Shown here: positions 1 through 6,052 of the stretch, one piece after another
Layout: the number at the start of each line of letters is the position of its first letter
Numbering within the stretch: the first letter of the stretch is position 1
Source: an uncultured bacterium
Lineage (GTDB): Bacteria; Planctomycetota; Phycisphaerae; Phycisphaerales; SM1A02
Reading direction: 5' to 3'
DNA: 7,626 nucleotides
Assembly: GCA_903867275.1 (NCBI GenBank)
Contig: CAIPQY010000302.1
Span: 1 to 7,626 of the forward strand
Program-made: the position numbers and the translations under genes
The notes under the pieces: model-generated
What the model saw: the letters and a program-made list of their open reading frames with translations, nothing else
Told to the model about the DNA's origin: nothing
The model's database searches: none

Positions 1-1328
1 CCGGTCACGTCCACCAGTGTGGCCACGAAGGGTGCGCTGCTGGTGGCTGGATCCAGTTTCACGGCACGCAGCGCGAAGGGCAGCATGCTGCCGGCCACCG
101 TGCCGAAGGTGACCACGCCCACCAGGCTCACCCACACCGTCACGGCCAGGCGGGTGGCATGCGGGCCATAGTCGGTCCATCCCATCTGCTGCCACAGGAT
201 GACGCGCATGAACCCGATGGCACCAAGCCAGCCGCCGAGCAGCAGGCCCGATCCAACCTCGCGCAGCAGCACGCGCCACCAGTCGCGCAGGGTGAGCTCG
301 GTGAGGGCCAGGGATCGCACGATCAGCGTGGCGGCCTGACTGCCGGAGTTGCCGCCGCTCGAGATGACCAGCGGAATGAAAAGCGCAAGCACCACGGCTG
401 CGGCGATCTCCGACTCGAAGCGCGCCATGGCGGTGGCGGTGAGCATCTCGCCGACGAACAGCACGGAGAGCCACAGCCCGCGCTTGCGCAGCAGGGTCGT
501 GAAGGCGGTGCGCGCGTAGGGCGTGTCGATGGCTTCGAGACCACCGAGGCGCTGCGCCATCTCGGTGTCCTCCACCTCGCTCATGTCGATCACGTCGTCG
601 AAGGTGATGATGCCAAGCAGCTTGCCCGCGTCATCCACCACCGGCAGCGCCACGCGGTCGTAGCGCCGGGACAGCTGCACCACCTCGGGCAGCTCGGTGC
701 GCACCGGAATGGTGACCAGCGGGCGGGATTGCAGCGCGCCCACGCGTGCCTGCGCATCGGCGCGCACCAGATCGACCAGTCGCAGGTCGAACAGCAGCGT
801 GCCGGCGCGGTCGATCACATAGACCACGTTCATGGTCTCGACCCGCCGCGTGGAGCGGCGCACCGTGTCCAGCGCCTCGGCGGCCGTCATGTCGGGTGCC
901 AGCGAGACGAATTCCGGCGTCATCACGTGCCCGGCCGTGCCGTCGGGATAGCCGAGCAGCGTGCGGGTGGCCGCGAGGGCCTGCGGGCTGAGCGATTCCA
1001 GCACCTGGCGCGTGACCTCGCCCGGCAGTTCATCGAGCAGCGACACGCGATCGTCGGGCGTCATGCCGTCGAGCACGTCGCGCAACTGATCGCTGGAGAG
1101 CGAGGAGACGAGTTCGGTCTGTCGATCCACCGGCAGACAGGAGAACACGGCCGCGGCACGATCCTTCGCGAGCAGCCGGAACACGATGCCTTCGTCCTCG
1201 GTGGGCAGATCGATCAGGATGTCCGCCAGGTCGGCGTCATCGAGCCCATGCATGATGCCGCGAAGACCGCTCCAGTCGCGCGCCGCGATGAGTTCCTCGA
1301 CCTCGACCTGGAGCAGATGCCCGAGCAT
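1..1328 (-). CDS. mgtE: Magnesium transporter MgtE (3' end off the window)
   Basis: This is an inner-membrane Mg2+ channel of the MgtE family, in which cytoplasmic domains sense Mg2+ and gate the pore. I translated the minus strand from ATG at 1328 and it stays open to the window edge, giving 442 complete codons. Residues about 1-135 form the acidic helical MgtE N domain. Two CBS domains follow (about 136-200, with VMTPEFVSL, and 201-265, with ALPVVDDAGKLLGIITFDDV). The membrane part begins near 285 and contains the family signature SGGNSGSQAATLIVRSLAL (324-342). It also contains DPATSSAPF (426-434), whose Asp426 matches the pore Mg2+-binding Asp of characterised MgtE. Only the last membrane helix should be missing. 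The gene lies 49 bases after the MlaE permease and is probably the distal gene of the operon seen here. No strong ribosome site precedes the ATG, and no other in-frame start lies between it and the upstream stop. The family call is very secure. Confidence 0.95.
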   Translation of the reverse strand, partial: MLGHLLQVEVEELIAARDWSGLRGIMHGLDDADLADILIDLPTEDEGIVFRLLAKDRAAAVFSCLPVDRQTELVSSLSSDQLRDVLDGMTPDDRVSLLDELPGEVTRQVLESLSPQALAATRTLLGYPDGTAGHVMTPEFVSLAPDMTAAEALDTVRRSTRRVETMNVVYVIDRAGTLLFDLRLVDLVRADAQARVGALQSRPLVTIPVRTELPEVVQLSRRYDRVALPVVDDAGKLLGIITFDDVIDMSEVEDTEMAQRLGGLEAIDTPYARTAFTTLLRKRGLWLSVLFVGEMLTATAMARFESEIAAAVVLALFIPLVISSGGNSGSQAATLIVRSLALTELTLRDWWRVLLREVGSGLLLGGWLGAIGFMRVILWQQMGWTDYGPHATRLAVTVWVSLVGVVTFGTVAGSMLPFALRAVKLDPATSSAPFVATLVDVT

Positions 1329-1377
1329 GCCGCCGCAGCCTAGCGACGGATCGTTGTCGCGACAGTGCCTCGGCCGA

Positions 1378-2202
1378 TCAATTCCAGCCGAAAGCGTAGA
1401 AGAGTGCGCTGAACAGCAGGTCGGCGAGGACCACCGTGACCACGGTCTGCACCACGGTGTCGGTGGTGGCGCGGCCCACACCCGCCGCGCCGCCGGTCAC
1501 GCGCAGGCCGTTGTGGCAGGCGATCAGGCCAAGGATGGTGCCGAACACGCCGGCCTTGAACAGGCCGGTGGTGAAGTCGCCCACCTTGAGCTGGTTGATC
1601 GTGTTGTTCTTGTAAAGCTCGTAGGGGATGTCCAGGAAGAACACGCCCGTGACGCCACCCATGATCACGCTGGTGAGGTCGCCGATGACCGCCAGCAGCA
1701 CCAGGCTGATGGTGGTGGCGACCACGCGCGGAACCACCAGGAATCGCACGGGGTCAAGCGCCATGCTCTCGAGCGCCTCGATCTCCTCGCCGACCACCAT
1801 GGTGCCGATTTCGGCGGCGATGCTGGCGCCTGCGAAGCCCGTCAGCACGATCGCCGCCACCAGCGGGCCCAGCTCGCGGAACACCGCGACGGCGATCAAG
1901 TTGGCCACCTTGTCGGTCTGACCGAAGTCACGCAGGCTGGGGGAGGTCTGGAGCGCGAGGATGATGCCGATGCAGCCGGAAACCAGCATCACGATGGAGA
2001 TGCTGCGAACGCCCACGCGAACCATCTGCGCCACGGCGGCAGGGAACCCGAAGCGCACGCGACGCAGCAGCAGCGCTCGATGCAGCCACTGAAACACCAG
2101 TGCGCCCAGCAGCGTGACGGCACCCACGAGCTCGAATGTGGCAAGCCACTTTTCGGCCCACTGGTTCGCTGCGCCGCGGGCGGTGGTGCTGAGGCGTGTC
2201 AT
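1378..2202 (-). CDS. MlaE-family ABC transporter permease
   Basis: This is the 274-residue permease of an MCE/Mla-type lipid transporter. In characterised systems it forms the inner-membrane core that moves phospholipid between inner membrane and periplasmic carriers, powered by MlaF and coupled to the MCE protein MlaD. The visible core is RELGPLVAAIVLTGFAGASI (109-128) followed by AAEIGTM, EEIEALESMALDPVRFLVVPR (about 139-159) and the late motif ACHNGLRVTGGAAGVGRATT (228-247). All are characteristic of the MlaE/YrbE family. Hydrophobic segments lie near 22-40, 66-85, 101-125, 160-190, 213-228 and 248-270. The length is usual. The ATG at 2202 lies 17 bases after the STAS gene and is preceded by a weak AGGC. 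No mlaF or mlaD gene is visible; the next gene is mgtE, so the ATPase and MCE partners must be encoded elsewhere. I leave the symbol blank because orthology to E. coli mlaE is not shown. Confidence 0.92.
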   Translation of the reverse strand: MTRLSTTARGAANQWAEKWLATFELVGAVTLLGALVFQWLHRALLLRRVRFGFPAAVAQMVRVGVRSISIVMLVSGCIGIILALQTSPSLRDFGQTDKVANLIAVAVFRELGPLVAAIVLTGFAGASIAAEIGTMVVGEEIEALESMALDPVRFLVVPRVVATTISLVLLAVIGDLTSVIMGGVTGVFFLDIPYELYKNNTINQLKVGDFTTGLFKAGVFGTILGLIACHNGLRVTGGAAGVGRATTDTVVQTVVTVVLADLLFSALFYAFGWN

Positions 2203-2219
2203 GCGGATGCCTGCGGCGT

Positions 2220-2567
2220 TCAGCCCTGCAGCGCCTGCTCACGCGTGTCGAAGATCGCGAACACCGTGTTAAGGCGCGCGATCTCCAGGATGCTCTTCAC
2301 GCGCGCCGTAAGGCCGCAGAGCTTCAGGGGCGTCTGGCCCTTGCGTGCGTTCTGCAGCGCTTCCACCATGGTGGCCAGACCCGAGCTGTCCATGTAGGGC
2401 ACGCTGGAAAGATCCAGCACCAGTGCCGCCGGCTTCTTCTGGAGCGAGTCGGTGATGGCCTTGCGCATCACCGGCGAACGGGCCATGTCCACATCGCCCT
2501 TGGGCGCCAGGATCGTTGCGCCGTTTGAGGTATCGATCGCGATCTCGAGGGTGGGGCCTGGCTGCAT
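2220..2567 (-). CDS. STAS-domain protein, anti-sigma-factor antagonist type (RsbV/SpoIIAA-like)
   Basis: This is a single STAS domain of 115 residues. In RsbV/SpoIIAA proteins such a domain is phosphorylated by a GHKL kinase and in its dephosphorylated form binds that kinase, releasing the kinase's other target. The strand-loop-helix motif LDLSSVPYMDSSGLATMV (51-68) carries the DSSG phosphorylation site. Family knowledge points to the first serine, S61, with S62 next to it. ALVLDL before it and PLKLCGL (80-86) after it are the usual core strands. The gene is directly downstream of a GHKL kinase gene, which strongly suggests a partner-switching pair. It is also directly upstream of an MlaE permease, and MlaB of the Mla transporter is likewise a lone STAS protein, so a transporter-regulating role is possible. 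I chose ATG at 2567 because the domain begins a few residues later. An in-frame GTG at 2603 would add 12 residues. Neither start has a convincing ribosome site. Confidence 0.88.
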   Translation of the reverse strand: MQPGPTLEIAIDTSNGATILAPKGDVDMARSPVMRKAITDSLQKKPAALVLDLSSVPYMDSSGLATMVEALQNARKGQTPLKLCGLTARVKSILEIARLNTVFAIFDTREQALQG

Positions 2568-2613
2568 GGCGCGATGGTAGTGGCGGGGCAGGTTCGCTGC
2601 CACCGCAACGGAC

Positions 2614-3066
2614 TCAGGCGGTGGTTGCGGCGGCCTGCGGGGTTGCCCGCTTTTCCAGCACCACGCGCATGCCGCCGTCGGTGCGCGGCAGGTGCTCGAA
2701 ACGATCCACCAGTGTGCGCATCAGGTGCATGCCCAGACCGCCCGGTCGGATGTCCTCCAGATCGCGGCTCTGCAGCGCCTCGGGGTCCACCGTTCGGGCG
2801 CGATCCTCGATAACCACGCGGATCCCGGCGCCGTCCTGAAGGGTGGAGATCGCGATCCAGATGCGGCCGTTGGGGTGGCAGTCGTATCCATGGCGGATGA
2901 CATTGGTGAGCGCCTCGTCCATCGCGAGGATCAGATGGCAGGCGGCCAGATCATCCAGACCTTCGTGCGCCGCCATGGTGTTCACAAGCGCTCGCACCGG
3001 GGCCAGCAGTTCAGGGCGACTGAGGATCTGCAGATGGATGGCGGGATCGTGGAAAGGCTCGCTCAC
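2614..3066 (-). CDS. Anti-sigma-type ATP-binding serine kinase (HATPase_c_2, RsbW/SpoIIAB-like)
   Basis: This is a 150-residue stand-alone GHKL ATPase domain. In this family such proteins bind ATP, phosphorylate a serine on a partner STAS protein, and often bind a sigma factor or another output protein. The N box is MDEALTNVIRHGY (49-61), with Glu51 and Asn55 as the expected Mg-ATP residues. The G1 region is IEDRARTVDPEAL (86-98), with Asp88 as the base-reading Asp. The ATP-lid motif is RPGGLGMHLMRTLVD (107-121). There is no sensor, receiver or membrane segment, so it should be cytoplasmic and receive its input through another protein. The alanine in DRAR replaces the usual glycine of DxG. 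The GTG start at 3066 sits one base after the stop of the lipoprotein gene and nine bases after GGAGG, so translation is probably coupled. The STAS gene follows and its product is the likely substrate. The output partner is not visible; no sigma factor gene lies in the window. Confidence 0.9.
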   Translation of the reverse strand: MSEPFHDPAIHLQILSRPELLAPVRALVNTMAAHEGLDDLAACHLILAMDEALTNVIRHGYDCHPNGRIWIAISTLQDGAGIRVVIEDRARTVDPEALQSRDLEDIRPGGLGMHLMRTLVDRFEHLPRTDGGMRVVLEKRATPQAAATTA

Positions 3067-3067
3067 G

Positions 3068-3406
3068 TCACCGCGCCTCCGGCGGGGTGAGGCCGCGATC
3101 CTTGCACCACTTCACCCAGGCCTCGATGGCGGAAGCGCGATCAAGGCGATCGGCGGCCCAGTCGTAGCCGTTGGTGGTTCCGGTGAGCGTGACGAGCGTG
3201 CGCTGTGCGGTCCACCGGACCAGTGGATCCTCGCTCGAGAGCGATGGCAGGATCCTGGGCACGTCCTGTTCATGACCCGAGCGCCCCATGGTTTGCAACG
3301 CCTGGATGCGATCCATCGAGTCCGTGGACGACGCCGAGGGCGTGTTGCAGCCGGACAGCGTGATCAGCGAAAGCACCGCGATTGTGAAGGGGCGACGGGT
3401 CACCAT
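3068..3406 (-). CDS. Small putative lipoprotein with HEAT-like repeat
   Basis: This encodes a 112-residue protein of unknown function. The N terminus has two arginines (RR at 4-5), a hydrophobic stretch and a lipobox LSGC ending at Cys20, which fits a lipoprotein signal peptide cleaved before Cys20. The +2 residue is Asn, so the protein is not obviously retained by an Asp signal. After a Ser/Thr-rich linker (22-30), residues 31-75 read like one HEAT-type helical repeat: DRIQALQTMGRSG, DVPRILPSLSSEDPLVRW, AQRTLVTLTG. A short Trp-rich tail follows (AIEAWVKWCKDRGL). I chose ATG 3406 because it places the signal peptide exactly at the N terminus. In-frame extension further upstream would overlap guaA on the other strand and add non-signal sequence. 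It is the first gene of the leftward operon. An envelope sensor or adaptor feeding the cytoplasmic kinase/STAS pair is possible but is only inferred from position. Confidence 0.78.
   Translation of the reverse strand: MVTRRPFTIAVLSLITLSGCNTPSASSTDSMDRIQALQTMGRSGHEQDVPRILPSLSSEDPLVRWTAQRTLVTLTGTTNGYDWAADRLDRASAIEAWVKWCKDRGLTPPEAR
3076..3080 (-). promoter_or_regulatory. Shine-Dalgarno site (GGAGG) for the GHKL kinase gene
   Basis: The minus strand reads GGAGG here, nine bases before the GTG start at 3066. It lies inside the last codons of the lipoprotein gene. It is the strongest ribosome site in the leftward operon and decides the otherwise weak GTG start of the kinase. Confidence 0.7.
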
Positions 3407-3441
3407 TCCATTTGTACCATCGGATTTCCAACCGGAAGCCC
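3407..3441. promoter_or_regulatory. Divergent intergenic region between the lipoprotein operon and guaA
   Basis: Only 35 bases separate the two divergent start codons. The stretch is visibly richer in A and T than its surroundings. It is too short to hold two complete non-overlapping promoters with leaders. At least one promoter must therefore lie inside the opposite gene, or transcripts must begin very near the start codons. I see no convincing -35/-10 pair, operator or riboswitch. The GGAAG at 3434-3438, three bases before the guaA ATG, is a weak ribosome site. The lipoprotein start has none. Confidence 0.4.
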
Positions 3442-5004
3442 ATGACCCCAGCCGCCAACAACACGCCCGACACGATCCTGGTGCTCGATTTCGGCAGCCA
3501 GTACGCACAATTGATTGCACGCCGCGTGCGGGAAGCCGGCGCCTTCAGCCTGCTCGTGTCGCCGGGCGAGTCGGTGGAGCGGCTGCGCGCCATGAAGCCC
3601 AAGGGCATCATCCTGAGCGGCGGACCGGCAAGCGTGAGCGACAAGGGTGCGCCCACCTGTGACAAGGCCATCTTCGAGCTGGGTGTGCCGGTGCTGGGCA
3701 TCTGCTACGGCATGCAGCTTGGTTGCAGCCTGCTGGGCAGCCGCGTGGACAAGGCGCCCGCCCGCGAGTATGGCCGCACGCGTCTGGATGTGAAGCAGGC
3801 CGACGGCTTGATGAAGAACATCGCCAGCCCGACCACCGTGTGGATGAGCCACGGTGATCAGGTGGCCGACCTGTCGAAGGACTTCGAGATTCTGGCCAGC
3901 ACGCCAAGCTGCCCGCATGCCGCGGTGAAGCACCGCAGCCGCGACTTCTGGGGCGTGCAGTTCCATCCCGAGGTCACGCACACGCCCTGCGGCGAGGACA
4001 TCCTGCGCAACTTCCTGCAGCAGGCCTGTGGCTGCACGGGCACATGGGCCATGGCGGACTTCCTGGAGCGCGAGGTGGAGCGCGTGCGCGCCCAGGTTGG
4101 CACCGACCGCGTGATCTGCGGACTTTCGGGTGGCGTGGACAGCGCCGTGGCCGCGGCGCTGATCGCGCGCGCGGTGCACAAGCAGCTCACCTGCATCTTC
4201 GTGGACAACGGCCTGCTGCGAAAGAACGAGCGCGAGCTGGTGGAGAGCGCCTTCCGCAACCACTTCGATGCCGAGCTGCGCGTGGTGGATGCGAGCGAAG
4301 CGTTCCTGTCCGACCTGAAGGGCATCGAGGATCCGCAGGAGAAGCGCAAGCGCATCGGGCATCGCTTCATCGAGGTGTTCAAGCAGGCGGCGGCCGAGGT
4401 TGGCCCTGGCGTGAAGTTCCTGGCGCAGGGCACGCTGTATCCCGATCGCATCGAGAGCGGCCAGAGCCACGCGGGCACAGCGGCCAACATCAAGCTGCAC
4501 CACAACGTGGGCGGGCTTCCCGAAGATCTGGGGTTCGAACTGGTGGAGCCGCTGCGAGACCTGTTCAAGGACGAAGTCCGCCGGCTCGGCGAGGTGATGG
4601 GTCTGCCGCCCACGCTGGTATGGCGACATCCGTTCCCGGGGCCGGGTCTTGCGGTGCGCATCATCGGCGACATCACGCGCGAGCGACTGGCGCTGCTGCG
4701 CGAGTGCGACCACATCCTGCTGGAAGAGATCCAGGCAGCCAACCTGTACCGCGGCACCAGCCAGGTGTTCGCGGTGCTGCTGCCCATTCGCAGCGTGGGC
4801 GTGATGGGCGACGGCCGCACCTACGACAGCGTGGTGGGCATCCGCGCGGTGGAGACCACCGACTTCATGACCGCCGATTTCTGCCGCCTGCCGTGGGACG
4901 TGCTGGCGCGGGTGAGCAGCCGCATCGTGAACGAGGTGCGAGGCGTGAGCCGCGTGGTGTACGACGTGACCACCAAGCCACCCGCCACGATCGAGTGGGA
5001 GTGA
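3442..5004 (+). CDS. guaA: GMP synthase (glutamine-hydrolysing)
   Basis: This cytoplasmic enzyme makes GMP from XMP, ATP and glutamine in the last step of guanine nucleotide synthesis. The 520-residue product is close to the roughly 525 residues of E. coli GuaA. The N-terminal class I glutamine amidotransferase half has ILSGGPASV (57-65), the nucleophile Cys88 in GICYGMQLG, and His175/Glu177 in FHPEVTH, so its catalytic triad is intact. The ATP-pyrophosphatase half has the P-loop LSGGVDSAVAAAL (228-240). The C-terminal dimerisation/XMP-binding part has RHPFPGPGLAVRIIG, and the protein ends in the family-typical KPPATIEWE. The ATG at 3442 is preferred over an in-frame TTG at 3412, which would add ten residues that do not look like the family start. 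The gene is divergent from the lipoprotein gene and is followed by a 58-base gap. It looks like a housekeeping gene that is not functionally tied to its neighbours. Confidence 0.98.
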   Translation: MTPAANNTPDTILVLDFGSQYAQLIARRVREAGAFSLLVSPGESVERLRAMKPKGIILSGGPASVSDKGAPTCDKAIFELGVPVLGICYGMQLGCSLLGSRVDKAPAREYGRTRLDVKQADGLMKNIASPTTVWMSHGDQVADLSKDFEILASTPSCPHAAVKHRSRDFWGVQFHPEVTHTPCGEDILRNFLQQACGCTGTWAMADFLEREVERVRAQVGTDRVICGLSGGVDSAVAAALIARAVHKQLTCIFVDNGLLRKNERELVESAFRNHFDAELRVVDASEAFLSDLKGIEDPQEKRKRIGHRFIEVFKQAAAEVGPGVKFLAQGTLYPDRIESGQSHAGTAANIKLHHNVGGLPEDLGFELVEPLRDLFKDEVRRLGEVMGLPPTLVWRHPFPGPGLAVRIIGDITRERLALLRECDHILLEEIQAANLYRGTSQVFAVLLPIRSVGVMGDGRTYDSVVGIRAVETTDFMTADFCRLPWDVLARVSSRIVNEVRGVSRVVYDVTTKPPATIEWE

Positions 5005-5062
5005 GGCCCGATCGCGGGTGCGCCGGCTTGGAGATGCGCCTTCAGCGGGCTACGCTGTCCGC

Positions 5063-6052
5063 ATGTACGACGTGATCGGAGACGTGCACGGCCATGCCGA
5101 GGAGCTTGTGGAGCTTCTCGAGCGCATGGGCTACCGCCGCGATGGCGGCGCGTTTCGTCACGCGGATCGCACGGCGATCTTCCTGGGTGACTGGATCGAT
5201 CGCGGGCCGAACATCCGGCAGGCGCTTCAGGTGGTGCGCGAGATGGTGGAAGGTGGCGCCGCCAAGGCGGTGCTTGGCAACCACGAGACCAACGCGCTTG
5301 CGTACGCCACGCCAAAGTCGGCCACGCACGCGCCGCTGCACGCGCAGGACTGGTGCCGTTCGCGCACCGATCGCAACCACAGCATTCACGCCGCCACGCT
5401 GAAGCAGATTCCGGCCGCGGAGTGGGCGGGCTGGCTGGACTGGTTCCGCGGCATTCCGTGGTGGCTTGATCTGGGCGACCTGCGCTGCGTGCACGCATGC
5501 TGGGACGACGCCGCCATGCACACGCTCTCGCGCGCCTTCGGGCCGCGCTGGCAGAGCACGCCCGAGGTGATCCGCGCGGTGCATCACCGTGGCTCGCCTG
5601 AAGCGCAGGCGTTCGAGGCGATCCTGAAGGGGCGCGAGGTGGATCTTCCCGAGGGCGTGTCGCTGCCCGACCCCGAGGGCCATCGACGCACCGCGATTCG
5701 CGCGCGCTGGTTCGAGCCGGCGGACGGTCGCACCTATGCCGACATCTCGCTGCCGGCGCGCGAAGGCGTGCCTGCGCAGCCGCTTCCGAGCGATTTCGTG
5801 GCTTCCTGGAGGCACTATCCGCCCGACGCGCCGCCCGTGGTGGTGGGGCATTACTGGCTTTCGCCCGCGGTGGATCCCGCGCCGCTCGCGCCCAATGTGG
5901 CGTGCGTGGACTACTCGGTGGCGAAGGGCGGGCGGTTGGCGGCGTACCGCTGGGATGGGGAGCATGCGCTGCGCGCCGATCGGTTCGTGACGGTGCCGGC
6001 GAAGCCTTCGGCTGACGAAGTGCGCGCCGACTCCGATAGCATTCGGGCATGA
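5063..6052 (+). CDS. Calcineurin-like (PPP/ApaH-type) metallophosphoesterase
   Basis: This is a 329-residue two-metal phosphoesterase of unknown substrate. The metal-binding motifs appear in order: GDVHGH (6-11; Asp7, His9), GDWIDRGP (42-49; Asp43, and Asp46/Arg47 as in PPP enzymes), GNHE (72-75; Asn73, His74), His144 in CVHACWDD, and GHYW (262-265; His263). The GDxxDRG and GNHE forms match the PPP/ApaH/PrpE branch, which includes protein phosphatases and dinucleoside tetraphosphatases. A long insertion between His144 and His263 (about 118 residues) sets it apart from compact ApaH or PrpE enzymes. There is no signal peptide or membrane segment. I chose ATG at 5063 because MYDVIGDVHGH starts directly with the first metal motif. 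An in-frame GTG at 5018 would add 15 residues. No good ribosome site is visible for the ATG. Its stop overlaps the next start as ATGA, so it is probably co-translated with the aminotransferase. The class is certain but the substrate is not. Confidence 0.88.
   Translation: MYDVIGDVHGHAEELVELLERMGYRRDGGAFRHADRTAIFLGDWIDRGPNIRQALQVVREMVEGGAAKAVLGNHETNALAYATPKSATHAPLHAQDWCRSRTDRNHSIHAATLKQIPAAEWAGWLDWFRGIPWWLDLGDLRCVHACWDDAAMHTLSRAFGPRWQSTPEVIRAVHHRGSPEAQAFEAILKGREVDLPEGVSLPDPEGHRRTAIRARWFEPADGRTYADISLPAREGVPAQPLPSDFVASWRHYPPDAPPVVVGHYWLSPAVDPAPLAPNVACVDYSVAKGGRLAAYRWDGEHALRADRFVTVPAKPSADEVRADSDSIRA

Noticed and set aside
159..2397. Plus-strand open frames (394 and 403 codons) over mgtE, mlaE and the STAS gene
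   Set aside because: The minus strand in the same place encodes clear MgtE, MlaE and STAS proteins. The plus-strand products are His/Gln/Gly/Arg-rich and featureless.
3412..3441. TTG start for guaA at 3412
   Set aside because: The ten extra residues do not resemble the GuaA N terminus, and ATG 3442 gives the normal length.
3407..3520. Extended start for the lipoprotein gene at 3520
   Set aside because: It would bury the signal peptide behind 38 non-signal residues and overlap guaA by 79 bases. ATG 3406 places the lipobox correctly.
3400..4713. Long minus-strand open frame (437 codons) across guaA
   Set aside because: It lies antisense to the well-conserved guaA gene. Its translation is His/Ala/Arg/Gln-rich with no recognisable domain, as expected from the reverse strand of GC-biased codons.
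5005..5062. Possible terminator or regulatory hairpin between guaA and the metallophosphoesterase
   Set aside because: Only a short CGATCG palindrome with imperfect flanks is visible, with no T-run, so a terminator is not supported.
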